Source of the DNA: Plasmopara viticola
Lineage: Eukaryota > Oomycota > Peronosporomycetes > Peronosporales > Peronosporaceae
Reading direction: 5' to 3'
Length of the DNA stretch: 64,000 bases
NCBI GenBank assembly: GCA_001695595.3
Contig: MBPM02000004.1
Location: 1,674,001 to 1,738,000 of the forward strand
This document shows positions 11,791 through 23,430 of this stretch, one piece after another; within the stretch, counting starts at the first letter, position 1; every line of letters begins with the position of its first letter. The notes under the pieces are model-generated. The model had not been told where the DNA came from. It was given only the letters and a program-made list of their open reading frames with translations, and did not search any database. Position numbers and translations under genes: made by a program.

Positions 11791-12589
11791 TACTCTCGTC
11801 GTTCTCTCTCGCACAAGTTGCGAGTGTAGAATGGCGTTAAAAACACATTTTAATATACTTTGATCCTCTTCTATCTATTCCGTGCCGCAATATCAGGTCA
11901 AGTTGCGACTTTTTACTTAAATTCCGGAAAGTTTGGGTAAATGTACTACGTGACAGTATTATGTCACGCAATTTTCTCCCTCTTCGTATGACCAAATGAC
12001 TGTTCCAATTTTCATGATGCCTTCCTGTCCGAGCCATACAAATTGATTAAGATGATGAGCTTTTGGCAGTGTGAAAGCTTCGAGCAAGACGATGGATGCC
12101 GTAAAGGCTATTGGAAATGTAACGACTAGACAATGCCAAGGTTGAATAAACAACATTTAGACTTCAAACAAGCAGGGCGATGAGTGCGAATTTAGAGAAG
12201 CTGAACTGTTTAGTTTCTGCTTCTTGCCGACACTTTGTTACATATAGTTTATCACTTCACAAGCCAAGCACCATTGTATACTATTGCAAATATCCTCCAT
12301 AAACACAATGACGAGTAATTTCCTAGAGGTGCAGATATTCACGTCGACATGACCGATGCCCTTCACCCATGTCCATCGTCAGATTTTCATGGCAAGCAGG
12401 CTTAAATCAGAGCATACATTTGTGGAGGTACTCGCACCTCCCAATAGACATTTGTGGCCAGCGAGCCATCACTGGTTGATTTTTCCCAAAAAATCCACTC
12501 ATGATTCTATGCCGTAGTCAAGCCGGTCAATTTCTATGCCGTAGTCAGTCTTGTATTCGCCTTGTAGCGCTTATCACAGCTGCATTATC
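11791..12589. other. Intergenic gap before the small-protein cluster
   Basis: No supported gene. The part nearest the next gene carries the repeated 16-mer described separately. Short minus-strand frames at 11.8-12.2 kb have no recognisable features. Confidence 0.55.
12505..12547 (+). promoter_or_regulatory. Direct repeat upstream of the 12590 gene
   Basis: The 16-mer TTCTATGCCGTAGTCA occurs at 12505-12520 and again exactly at 12532-12547, a 27-bp period, ending 42 bases before the ATG at 12590. Its exactness and place just upstream of a start codon suggest a cis-acting element or a very recent duplication. No known factor site is recognised. Confidence 0.45.
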
Positions 12590-12922
12590 ATGGACTTCCT
12601 GAACATGGCCAAAGGGAAGTACGCCGGTGGGGACTCGATGGGTAAGAACAAGAAAAGCGAGTCAATCTTCGACAAGGCTTTGGACGCTGCCGAGAAGTAT
12701 CACGTCAAGGAAAAGGCCTCCGAGTTTGCGCAGAAACGCGTGGCCAAGCGGGAGCCTGACAAGCACAAGGACAAGTCGTCGTTGGACAAGGCGGTGGAAG
12801 CTGCCGAGGACTTTCTCGTCAAGCAGGGACAGACAAAGCCACACCACTCGGCCACGAACAAGAAGGACAATCAGATGGACGATTATCTTGACAAGGCCAT
12901 GGGCTTTTTGTCGAAGAAATGA
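12590..12922 (+). CDS. Small hydrophilic protein, paralogue of the 14197-14688 gene
   Basis: A 110-residue, highly charged protein without signal peptide or membrane segment. It starts MDFLNMAKGKYAGG and has two related helical repeats: SIFDKALDAAEKYHVKEKAS at about 25-44 and SLDKAVEAAEDFLVKQGQ at about 64-81, then a third, shorter DDYLDKAMGFLSKK at the end. The paralogue at 14.2-14.7 kb shares EKYHVKEKAxEFAQ and EAAEDFLVKQGQ. The layout recalls small fungal hypothetical proteins that begin MDF and have a DKAVDxxxEH motif; this is from memory. ATG 12590 is chosen over an in-frame ATG at 12551 because the paralogue starts at the matching point (MDLFSKAKDVL). Function unknown; perhaps a stress-related soluble protein. 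Confidence 0.8.
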   Translation: MDFLNMAKGKYAGGDSMGKNKKSESIFDKALDAAEKYHVKEKASEFAQKRVAKREPDKHKDKSSLDKAVEAAEDFLVKQGQTKPHHSATNKKDNQMDDYLDKAMGFLSKK

Positions 12923-12963
12923 TCGCTACTGCAAGTTTAATAGAGTTGTAACGTGGTAAGAGT

Positions 12964-13010
12964 GTCGTTTGCTATGTGGTAAACGACACGGTTGACAGAT
13001 AGCAAACGAC
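12964..13010. repeat. Inverted repeat downstream of the small gene
   Basis: GTCGTTTGCTAT (12964-12975) pairs exactly with ATAGCAAACGAC (12999-13010). Between them TAAACGACAC can also pair with the GTGTCGTTTG of the left arm. Placed 40 bases past the stop codon at 12922, the hairpin would lie in the 3' UTR and could affect transcript ends or stability. This is inference. Confidence 0.55.
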
Positions 13011-13247
13011 TAACATTCGTTCTAATACATTCATTGACTGTAAGTTGCACGGAATAAATAATTTCTCGGATTTGGTTGGCCTCATTGTGGATATAGACAA
13101 GAATTAATGTCACTTTACCGGACTGGGACACTTCGCAATGACTTTGGCTGTCATTACAACTGAAAGATGGCAAGTTTAACTGCTGCTACAATAGAGAACG
13201 CGCCACGCTTTGCAAGCCCACAACTGCTTTTATCTCAAGTGGCAAAG

Positions 13248-13769
13248 ATGGAAGCTGTTCGCAACATTATGGGCAAATTCAAAGACAAAGGACAGGGATC
13301 TGATGAAGAAAATGACCATGTAAACACTGGTTCGAAAAGCGGTACGGCGTACCGCTCGTCAGATGCTCGTGATACCGATACCACGAGCTCTTCGCGTGAT
13401 TCACATGATGACTGGGAAAACAATCCACGACACGGCCCAAATGCGTCTTCTCGTACAGGTGGAGCTAGCGGCTACTCGAGTGGATCAAGCGGTAGCGCAA
13501 GTATTGGCGGTGACAGAAGCGTGTCGGGGTACACTGGTAGCTCGAGTTATGGCAATGAAGCTGGCTACTCAAGCATGAGTGGAAATGACAATGACAGCGG
13601 TGGGCTGGGCGATCACTCAGGGCGTCGTCGTGATTCCAAGCAAGAGTATTCCCGCCGGTCGGAAGACGACGATGATACGAGCGGAAGTCGTCGACTGCAT
13701 GGAAATCCTAGTCGTTCTAGTGACTACAAAAGCAGAAGCTATGCGTTGGGTGACGACAATTACGACTGA
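13248..13769 (+). CDS. Ser/Gly/Asp-rich disordered protein
   Basis: A 173-residue protein starting MEAVRNIMGKFKDKGQGSDE: a short basic amphipathic N-terminus, then a long low-complexity part rich in Ser, Gly, Asp, Arg and Tyr (ASGYSSGSSGSASIGGD; RRSEDDDDTSGSRR) and an acidic end (GDDNYD). There is no signal peptide or folded domain. An in-frame ATG at 13167 would add 27 residues, but 13248 gives a start resembling the neighbouring small proteins (short helix with MGKFKDKG), so I prefer it. It sits between the two paralogous small genes. The function is unknown, and its composition resembles stress or RNA-binding disordered proteins. Confidence 0.65.
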   Translation: MEAVRNIMGKFKDKGQGSDEENDHVNTGSKSGTAYRSSDARDTDTTSSSRDSHDDWENNPRHGPNASSRTGGASGYSSGSSGSASIGGDRSVSGYTGSSSYGNEAGYSSMSGNDNDSGGLGDHSGRRRDSKQEYSRRSEDDDDTSGSRRLHGNPSRSSDYKSRSYALGDDNYD

Positions 13770-14196
13770 TGAGCTCAGCCGCAATTTTAATGCAAGAGTG
13801 CAGGACCCCAGTTTTTGTCTTAGCGCTCGTTAAAGCTGCGTAATCGACTGATTTTAGTTGTCTACACTTTTGACCACTATATTTTAAGGCTACTACTCGT
13901 AATAAATTATATGCTTACATTCTGCCAGCAGTCAAAGGGAACACTTTCTGAAGTATGTGAAAAAGTAATTACCTGATCAAAACGTATATTGACGATCAAG
14001 ATTGCACGAAAAAATGCTATGAAACAATTAGCTTTATGGTTGCTATATCTCTTCGAAAGTAGAGGTTTTACTAGCGCTAACGACGAAATTAATTCCCTTT
14101 GCAAGCTCAGATGTCACCTCTCCGTCGACCACACCACTACGGTACGCCACCTCTTTCTTACGCCACCTCTTTCTTCGACGGCAAAGCTGCTACTTT
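13770..14196. other. Short gap between convergent genes
   Basis: This is the space between the stops of the plus-strand disordered protein and the minus-strand paralogue. It is AT-rich and holds only an exact 16-bp tandem duplication (14143-14174). Both 3' UTRs must lie here. Confidence 0.6.
14143..14174. repeat. Exact 16-bp tandem duplication
   Basis: TACGCCACCTCTTTCT occurs twice head to tail (14143-14158, 14159-14174), just beyond the stop of the minus-strand gene. It looks like a recent slippage product in the 3' UTR. Confidence 0.75.
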
Positions 14197-14688
14197 TTAG
14201 ACACACGGTGGATATAATGGCGCTGAAGCAGGCTCATAGCGGCCATTAAAAGCGTAAGGCGAGGCACACGTATAGTTTGACGGCGTTGGAGTCTTGTTGC
14301 TCTGATTGCCACGTCGACTCCAATACTCTTCGTAGGTCTCGTACTTGACAAAGTGATTGCGGGAGCTCTCTGACGGAATATGTCCAGTATTACTATTCCA
14401 GCTTGATCTCATAAGTGGCTCCTGGCCTTGTTTCACAAGAAAGTCTTCGGCTGCTTCTTTTACCTTGTCAACAATGGACTTGTCCTTCGTCTTCACGTGG
14501 CCACCTTGATGCTTCTCCCGCTTTGAAACCTGCTGCTGCGCAAATTCAACAGCCTTCTCCTTCACATGGTACTTTTCGATCACGTCGATGGCCTTGTTCA
14601 ATACTAAGTCAAAGTCTTTCTTGCCGCCTCTTTTATTCGAGTCACCACCACCCTTCAATACGTCTTTCGCCTTGCTGAATAGGTCCAT
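14197..14688 (-). CDS. Small hydrophilic protein, paralogue of the 12590-12922 gene
   Basis: A 163-residue protein beginning MDLFSKAKDVLKGGGDSN. It shares with its neighbour the blocks VIEKYHVKEKAVEFAQQQV and VKEAAEDFLVKQGQ, in the same order and spacing. It differs by a longer C-terminal tail of about 70 residues rich in Asn, Ser, Pro and Tyr (YETYEEYWSRRGNQSN; YAFNGRYEPASAPLYPP). The start at 14688 matches the paralogue; an in-frame upstream ATG at 14766 would add 26 unmatched residues. The 5' flank holds a small inverted repeat TGCTGGAA/TTCCAGCA (14700-14730). Inverted orientation relative to the paralogue suggests local duplication with inversion. Function unknown. Confidence 0.8.
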   Translation of the reverse strand: MDLFSKAKDVLKGGGDSNKRGGKKDFDLVLNKAIDVIEKYHVKEKAVEFAQQQVSKREKHQGGHVKTKDKSIVDKVKEAAEDFLVKQGQEPLMRSSWNSNTGHIPSESSRNHFVKYETYEEYWSRRGNQSNKTPTPSNYTCASPYAFNGRYEPASAPLYPPCV

Positions 14689-15119
14689 CGCACAAACACT
14701 GCTGGAATGATGCTCGTGGATTTTCCAGCAAGGAAAATGTGGTCTACCTAGATTATTATTGACCAATCAAGTGACTGAAATTCAAGTAACTAGGTTTTAT
14801 CATAAAATAAAAATAGTTTGGATTAATCGCTGGAACTTCCGGCCATATACGGTTTATGGCTTATGTAATTTTCAAAAATCTATATTTTACCAGGCCGAGG
14901 CTTCGTCAAAAGATCAACACGATTTGTCTAGGATCGATATACTTTGGCCGATTGACCTTGATGTACCTGTGCTATGTTTGCGAGGTACACGGTTGTCATC
15001 AAGAGAGGATGCTTTCTCTTCACATCAAGTCCAAGCGTCGTGGTCAAGCGTATCGTCTCTTTTAAAGCATACTCTTGCTGATTACAACCGCTTGCGATTA
15101 TGCAACATTTTATCAGGTT
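14689..15119. other. Gap between small-protein gene and copia relic
   Basis: A 144-codon plus-strand frame (14759-15193) and several shorter ones occur, without recognisable domains. The stretch most likely contains the promoter of the minus-strand gene plus decayed 3' parts of the neighbouring copia element. Confidence 0.5.
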
Positions 15120-15606
15120 CTAAAAGGGTGGTTTGCGACCTTTTATACTTTTGTGGACAGCTGGCAATTCTTCACTATTTTTTTCGTAAATAGCGATGAT
15201 CTCGGACTGCTTCGCTATAGCTACGTCGATAGCTTGCCTTGTTGATTTTAAAGATATCCGGCTGCTGAAGACAGATACACGTTCTTTGACTGAGATCGAC
15301 ACTGGGGCGATCTCAATAAAAACCAGCGTATGTGGTATTATTCATGTCGTCAGTGATATAGGAACATCTTTCAGTATAAGGGTTCCCTTTGCGATACAAT
15401 GAGCCATAATACTTGTTCTTGATCAGGTATCGTACAGCTGATTTGATGTCTATTAGTGGATTTCGATAAGTGACGTGCAAAAACACTATAGCCGATAAAA
15501 TTGTCTGGGCATGAGTAGTAGGCAAGATACAAAAGGGCGCCGTTGGCCTCTCTGTATGGATGCATGACGTCAGAGATCTCTTCACGGCCGCGTCAAGGCC
15601 CAACAT
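15120..15606 (-). mobile_element. Decayed Ty1/copia retrotransposon pol (RT-RNase H part)
   Basis: Read on the minus strand from about 15565, one frame gives HPYREANGALLYLAYYSCPD then FARHLSKSTNRH, matching the copia signature PYRE.IGALLYLA..TRPDI...V..L.R....PT..HW. The match then moves to another frame, giving DIKSAVRYLIKNKYYGSLYR (usually VKRILRYLKGT.DYGL.Y), so a frameshift lies near 15455. Weaker RNase H-like sequence follows to about 15120. Frames are broken and no LTR was identified, so the element is inactive. Confidence 0.7.
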
Positions 15607-18600
15607 TGTCAGTTTTTGATTTCAAGCCTCGTGGGCCTCGAGCTCTCGTGCGACCAAACACTTTTTCAATGCAGCTTGAACGATCTCCGTCGATCTCTGG
15701 TTAGCTTGAACCACCAGAGCTCACACGGACTTTTCTCCTTGATCTCGCTCTGCTACACGCTCATCACTGCCTACATTGCCCCGTTATTGACCAATGTATT
15801 GACATTTTCGTCATTATTTCTATCAATGGCGATCTCAGTGCCAATTGCTTCTGATTACGTAATGTGCATGAGAAAATCACAAGTGCTGCAAGAAATGCAT
15901 GGATCACATTGCCAGCTGCCTTATTTTTGAGTTGTTTGCACTTGCGCGCGGTACTTTGAAGGCTCTCATTTCTTCGACTCGAGTACTTCAGTGCAGAGTT
16001 AAACATCGATGAGCTCATACGCGCACTTCGACATTCTGGAAGCGAGCGCTTGTAGTAATCGAGAAATGGTATGTTTTAACCAAGATATGTGGTGCATACG
16101 CAATTCTTTTCACTTTTGTAAAGTTTTCTTATGATAAAGTCACAGTTCGGTATATTGAGACTTTTTGGTAGCTGAAAACGTGCAACAGGCCCTAAAAAGC
16201 CGGATTTTCACTAGACGAAGTCATAAAAAGGCTGCTGTGGTGTGACCGTAAAATTATTGTGGCGCCCACACAGGTAGCTCTTTCTCCTGAGACCATTTTA
16301 AAAGTTCATATGCATCGTACGATTTTTTTTATTTGTCAATTGCTTTATTTGCAATGGGACCTTGTGAACCCCGTAAAGCTGTTTGCAAAAGAACACATTG
16401 CAGCGCTCAACCTATATAAGTGAAGCCTATGAACTAACCAAACCCGGAGCTCTGGGACCTCGATAAAACGCCTCTTCGAAGACCTAAGCCGGTGAGATCG
16501 AAATGCATCAGCCTTAAAAAAAGGACAAACATCTTTTGGTCTAAATTTCAGAGCAGTATAGAGAAATACTCTTGGCTCGGATAGCTGTCTTCGCAGCGCA
16601 TACGAACTATTTTAAAGACGTCGATTCAATCAGCAGCTGTACAGTCACACATACCAGCCTGATTAGCAAGATTGCGCGCGGAGATAGCGCTTCAAAGAGG
16701 TGCTAGATACATCGAGCCTCGTGTGAAAAATAAGACCCTGATAGAAGAAATATCTCTGAAGACGCCCTACATAGTACTTTGGGTGCGTCGACATATTCTT
16801 CGGACGTATGCCTACATTTGCTTTTTTTTACGGTAAAGATGAAACAACGTTTTATCTTTTTCATAAATATTCGATTTACCTGGCCTTTTCGCTCTATCAA
16901 TCCTTTATAGATGTCCAATGAGATTTCATGTTTACCGTAACATGTTTCCATTGAGATGGTTGCAACAGCATTTCTTGGCCTGCTAGCCATCTTTAAGCAA
17001 ATTCGAATACACGACATCAGTCACCATGGGAGAAAGTGTTTCTTTAGGACTCGGTGTCAAAATTGTGCTTTTAAGAGCTTACAGAATGTAAAGCGTCTAA
17101 GGCCGTCTACATAGATGCGGAAGCTGCATGATTGAATGCAACATAAACATATTACTCTCCTCGGCATGTGAATGCGCATACTACACTGTGTGTTTATTAG
17201 CACTAGCTTGACCCTTCTATACGAACATCGGTATAAGGATGGTCTGCTGTTGACATCGGCAAGCGACGTTCTACAGACTGAAACAGCGTTCGTAAAGGCA
17301 GCAGCAGTAAAATCCAGGTATTTATTTTTCACTTTTGTCCAAGATAATCAAAATTTGTATCTTAAAGTAACCTTGCCATTTATTTCCCAGCTAATTATAC
17401 TAAATGTTCCAGGCAGCACTACTTCACAACTACTTTCGTGTTGCAAAAACCTCAGGTCAAAGTTGAGTATTAGAATTTTAACTCTGGTAGGCTGCATAAA
17501 TGAGTCGAATTTAAGCCACGACTTTGACCCTTAAGCAGGTATCACTGATCCTCACATTACCATCCATCATCCTCTACATGTAGGGTAACAAAAGAAGTCA
17601 TCGGATAAATACGGAAGATAAATTGCAATGCGTAAGATAAGTGTTGCGAGGTACTCAATAGAAATTATAAGCTCAGTATATATGTTGTAGAAACGAAGAA
17701 AGACATACTATCTCGACCTAAGTAACCAAGAAGTGGGTCATCATAAGCTTCCAGAGGTACCTCGTACCTTACGTCTTCGTCGATTAATACTACAACCTGA
17801 CCTTTACTGCTGTATATACTTAAAAAAGTCTAAGCGCATGTAGCGATGCAATGTTTGATGCTGCCAAGAAGTCAGCGATTATCTTTGCCTGCGATGAAAA
17901 ATCACACTAGGGGCTGTAAGTTGTTCATCAGCTTTGTATGCCTGATGAATCAATTTGTCATTAAGATCTCGACCCTGCTAATAAAAAACATTTCATAATC
18001 GGATCTTCAAAACGTGCATCGGCAAGCACATTGAGTTGATCGGCGTAAATCCAGGAAGTCATCGATCGTAAAGAATGACAGCCATCTCACCCCTCCTTGG
18101 AATAAATATGGCGCAGTTATCGACGTCCGCAAGGATGCGTGAGCCTTGTTGGTTACTAAGTGCTTAGGGCTTAGAATTGTGCGTAATAAGTTACAATTGC
18201 ATATTAACGGCAAGTAAATCCTTTCATACACGAAGCTTTTTTTCCTCAAGCCTTAAGGTGCCTGGATTGGAGTTAAATGACTCGCTCATGACCGACCTCA
18301 TCGAGAAGCAGCCACACACAACCGATAGCACGTCGCCGATACATTGAAGGGCTTTACCGTAGCCGACAAAGTCTGATTTGTCTCCGTTTAAGATTATTTT
18401 GATGCTGTCAAAATCATCTTGGTTATAGCTCCTTCAGCACTGCACAATGCTCTTTTTCAATCGACCGGACCAAGGCCTTGCAAAACTCGCATAGCAAGTA
18501 CTGTACTTGCTTAAATAGCTGGCTATACTGAAAGGGTTCTTGAAACATTCTAATATTGTAGGCGAAAACTGCTTTTATTGCGATAAGTCTGCAAGAAACT

Positions 18601-21130
18601 CATGGCAGCTTGCGAAGCCGCCGGTTGTTCGTCTAGTCACAAGAATGTTTCGACCGTTACTGAAGAAAAATCTTCGACAATATACGCTGAATGCGTCTAG
18701 AAAAGAATATAAGCCGATATGGGCAAATCGCCAAAGTAAACCTCACTCCAATCTCGACAGACGTTTATTTGTGACAGAGAAGTCTATAATCGTTCTGCAA
18801 CAAAATATTTTACAGAAACAGCGTCTCTGTCAAAATAGTGCCGTACGTTACAATTGTTTATAATATGCCCCTTACTGTCCGGCTTTCTGGCACAAAACGT
18901 CAATGAGATTTAATGTAGACCATTGCTGTGTCACGCAGTCAATTGTTGCTAGCGATTGCATGACTGTGGTCGATACTTAGAGGTTGTTTTTGTGAGACCA
19001 CAAACTAAAATATATTATAACAGGGTATATTTAGTCGAGATAAAGTTTCATTTTTTGTGCTAGAAAGTGACGTATGCCTCACTTAGTCAGCACATCGAGC
19101 GACAAGCTATGAGATTAGTTATTTACGTCTAAGAAGATTTTATATTACTTTGTCTAATCGTCGATTGACGCGATTGATCAGGCTCCTTTCCAAGTAGGGA
19201 CATACATGCATTGGCGACATTTTTCAAAGCATTAAACGACGAACGTATGAAATTACACTGTTTGGTAGCGTGCGCATGCAGATAAAAAGCTTCATGCTGA
19301 TGCCGATAAGTGGATTTTGGCGCGAAAGTATATAGTCATAAGGTAGAATTTTCTAAGGCCAAGGCTATTGTGCATTAAGTGAATACGCATAGCCAAAAAG
19401 CTCAAGAATGTGGTCTGGCCACGTCATTTACTTTCATAAGTATATTTTGGAATACGCATAATATAATTTTCTCAAGAATGAGTTCGGTGAGCACATTTTA
19501 AAAAGTGGGTTGACTAAGTAGTAACCTTTGTCTTGTTACAAGCGCTGATTCTAACTAAGCTCGATTAAAAAAAAACAATTAATATTTGGCGCTGACAGCT
19601 GACTGACTCAAGCAGACACTGAGAGGTAAGATGAAGCAATTGCTTTCGTATTTTATGAAATTACAGCTGCCAAGAGATCTGCTCTGGTTATGCGAAAATG
19701 TTCTTTTGTAGTAAGAAATTGCTCTTGTCAAGTTCAGGGGCTTTAAATGTTGGGCTCTTAGTCATTATAAATCGACTCAAATTTTACGTAGCTAATCACA
19801 GCCGCGCACTCTCGCAGAAAATGCTTAGGTCTTTGAAAAATATAACTACAAGGGAAAGTTTAAGCAAAGTAAGCGAAATGCTTTTCTGGTTGCAACATCG
19901 CTACGTTCGACGTCGGATCACCATAGCAAAAGATAAATCTTGACTATGCAGCATAATCGCGCGATACCATTTGATAGGAGATGTCACAAACCATCCTTAA
20001 CTGACATTTGCGGAGTGTCGATCATCTAAATAGCTTTTTTTTGAGAGAGTGACCCGTCATATTTTATTCTAGCCGTATTAGGATGACCGTAACTTCACGA
20101 ATTAAGTATTAATTATTTATTTGTCACAAATTTGCGTAATGGGCCGGAAGCTCGTACAAAATTGTTACGGCATAAGCTGCGTCTATTTGCCTATTTGTCC
20201 TGTTACTCTGCTTTGGCATTGAGTTCTGAGCATTTCTTAAGCCAAACTGCCAATTGTAATATTAACCAAATTCATCTTTTCGAGTAAGGTGCCACTTTTT
20301 TTTCTAAGCACTTGCCTTTCGTCTTGCCTGCTTACTCGCTGTTTCTTTTTTATATTTGATGCAGGCAATGATAAATTTTCAAGATGCGGCTCTATTATGT
20401 TATGCATTCGCTACATCCGTGAGTACCATTTCAACTTCCTCTACGAACCTTGCTCACAGACCTCGGTCTACAGTCTAATACGGCAGCGCGCGACTTTGTG
20501 GTCGACAATTATATATTCGGTTGTGTACCTTAATCATTGTAATCATCGTCGTTGACATCCTTTTTGTATCGAGAGATCTTTTATGTTGTTAATGATAGCC
20601 TGGAAAGACAAATTTATTGCTTTAGCATTTGTTTGTTAGTCCAAACGTCTGCCGATAATAGTTCTTTTCCGCATTTGACCAAATCATGGTCAGCGGCATT
20701 CTTGCGCAAGACCTTGACTTCAACTGACTCCGCAGTATGATGTGCGTTAGCGCTAGTAGTTGGTACGTTTTCATTTTGCTTGCACAACTGTCCTCCTCAA
20801 TGTTATAGTATTTTTTTAAATGTGTTTTTGTGCTTAGATATGTATCGACCAGATCTGACGGTAGTCGCTCAAGACGAAACCCTTTGCGCTTGTGTGTCCC
20901 AATGCAAAGATCCATACGCTTGACAAGCACCGCCCCACTCGCGTCACCAAGAAGCGAGGCTACTATGGTGACACCTTTCGCAGTGAACCGGCTACATTAT
21001 TGTAAAGTCTTTCAGCGTGACAAAATCGCGTAAAAATGACCAGCACAATTAATATATACCATTGTGTGTCGAAAAGATATGTAATCCGGTCCCAAAGTTT
21101 GTCAATTAGCGACCATCATCCAGGACAAGA

Positions 21131-21165
21131 AGTAGCGAGTGGGATCTGGTGGCTTTAATCTATAG
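21131..21165. repeat. Dispersed repeat, copy 2 (partner at 8109-8145)
   Basis: TAGCGAGTGGGATCTGGTGG matches the copy in the gypsy relic. The surrounding 21.08-21.38 kb is GC-richer than its neighbourhood and might be an LTR fragment; no ends could be defined. Confidence 0.4.
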
Positions 21166-23232
21166 GCAATGTGAATGTAGTCACGTTTTCTTGTGCAGCC
21201 GCGATAAGCCAATGTACGTCTGACGACAGCTCCTCTGCACACACATTTCACAGGCGTCGTTGACGCTATAAATGCACAAAGCTCAGAGATACCGCTCTGC
21301 TTTAACACTCTCTGTTTGTTTTCCCCCGAAGGGCTACATTTTTGTTCAAAGGTACCAAGTAGAACACGCACCAAAACATATCTTAAAGGTCGACAGTGCT
21401 ATTCAGTGAAACGCCGCTAGAATGTGATGCAAACCAAAAAGTGAGCCGATTATGACAGCAGATAAAGCTTCTAATTCAGTAAATAGTCAATGATGCTACG
21501 CTGCTGTACAGCTTATTCAGCCGTTGGACAAAGCTAACGCAAAATTTTTAGTGTGATTTTACTGTGAGGTTGGTTTGTACTAGCAACCAAAGAAGTCAGC
21601 GCTAATAGATTTCTACGAACTCGATTGAATGATTTTTTGACGGGTTTGGATATCTCAGAAACAACACCAGCTGGTGTTTCTGAAAATGAAAAGCACTTAT
21701 TAAGATAAAACTGAATCCTCTTTTAGTACTTATAAAACCAATTCAAAACCTCAATAGTGTCAGAGATACTGAATCTCATTAATCCGTAGACTACTGAGTG
21801 TGTTGACCTTCGATGCGCGGGATGCAGCGGCTGTCAGAGATTAAGACTACGCCATTCCCCGGATTATGTCACCCTCAGGTATACCAAGGCCAAGAAACAA
21901 CTCCTTGCTGTCAATTTTTTCGATTTCACAGCCATATATACTCCGACTCTAGATGCGTCTAGAAACACTTTGCTAGCCACTTTAGTTAAAATATAAATCT
22001 CTCTGCTGCATTCTCGTAAGGCATCAGTGAACTTTATTCGATCGACCGCATCCGTGTGACGAAGCGCAAGTTTTATTGGCTGGACAGCGTTTACAACGTC
22101 CTGAAACGATTTAGTTTACTTTTGTGATCAGATGGCGGTTCATTGCAGCTGCTTCCACCTCCAAGTGCTATCAAGACTTCAGGGGCCAAGTATACTAAAT
22201 GTTTCTTGCCACACTTTCATCAACATCAAGGCATTGTTTTTTAGTTGAAGGCCCCACCTATACTAATGGTCATTGTTTTATCGGCCCTGAAAGCGCAAAT
22301 CCTGCTGGCCGACCTGCATAGTGCTTAGACAAGACGACAGATCACTTCGTCGGCCTTCTTCAGAGCACGTACGGATCGTGTGATCTTGCTCACCGCGGCC
22401 AATATAGTGGATTATGCTTAGCTCTTAAGCTCACTAACTCGATAGCGAGTCCACAGACAGGCTGCTGTACCATGAGGCATTGCACATCCATAGCATTGTG
22501 TGCAGTGAGCCTGTCCGCGGTGGTTATCTTGTTGAAGAGCTTTTTATTGCTCCTTTTTAATTGTCACTGCCTGTACTCTTAATATTTGAGTGTGAGGCGG
22601 GCCTACTGGTGATTCTGCTGCTGATTAGTGGATTGTAATCCGAAAGAATGCTCAACACCACCGATATAAGTCGTAGCCACACCCGTCGGAGAGGTAGAAT
22701 CAGATTTTGCGTTTACAGGAGCACCTGGACCCAAGATTGCTCAATGAATGCTGTCCGGGTGTATACCAACACCTGCCACTAGACCCCCCCCCCGGTTGTC
22801 CGCATACATGGTCGGATGTCGCGACGCAGCAAGAGTCATCTTGTATTGCTCGTAGTGGCACCGCAGCAATAATTAAGTCATCTTTCTCAAGTTAAAAATA
22901 CATATATGAAGTGAAAGCCTTCATTGGTTACGAAAAAGCGTGAGCGCTCGTAGAACTCAAACTTTACCGGAAGAATCGTATATAAGATGGCTCCTTCACG
23001 TCTTCAAAGCCAAAAACACTAAGGTGAAGTAGCTTGATCGATGATTGTCGAGCTATTTTCCAGATAAGACAGTTTGCAAACCGCATCTATTTGGCCATTC
23101 ATGGTAAAGGCCACCTTTGTGACCATCTCTACCTTCTTGCTTTTTTTCCTTCTCCAATTGACAGATTTTTAACAAACCTTCGTCTTAAGCTCCACACTAG
23201 ACGCTAACGCCGGAGTAAAGCTGCCTGGGCAT

Positions 23233-23430
23233 TAGACTTTGCTCGATGAGCATAAACGCCATGGCGGCGTTCCTGGTGCTTGGCAACAGGAAGGCTGCAA
23301 ATGCAGCCACCACCTCAAGTCCATGAAAGCCAGCAAGTCTTTTGAGAAGTTCGACATGCACTCTCAACAGATGCGTGAAGGCACTTGTATTTTCTTCGAC
23401 CTCTAGTAAGGACTTGGGATAAATGATCTG
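23233..23430 (-). pseudogene. Relic of an unknown repeated coding element, copy A
   Basis: Translation of the minus strand gives YPKSLLEVEENTSAF, then LLKRLAGFHGLEVVAAFAAF. The core GF.GLE.AA.FAA.L recurs at 35.0-35.2 kb (TFGLEEAAIFAALHLL) and 56.9-57.2 kb (GFYGPDGAAIFAAFLAFK), always on the minus strand. No domain is recognised. Recurrence three times in non-coding DNA suggests fragments of one transposable element or degenerate gene family. Confidence 0.4.
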
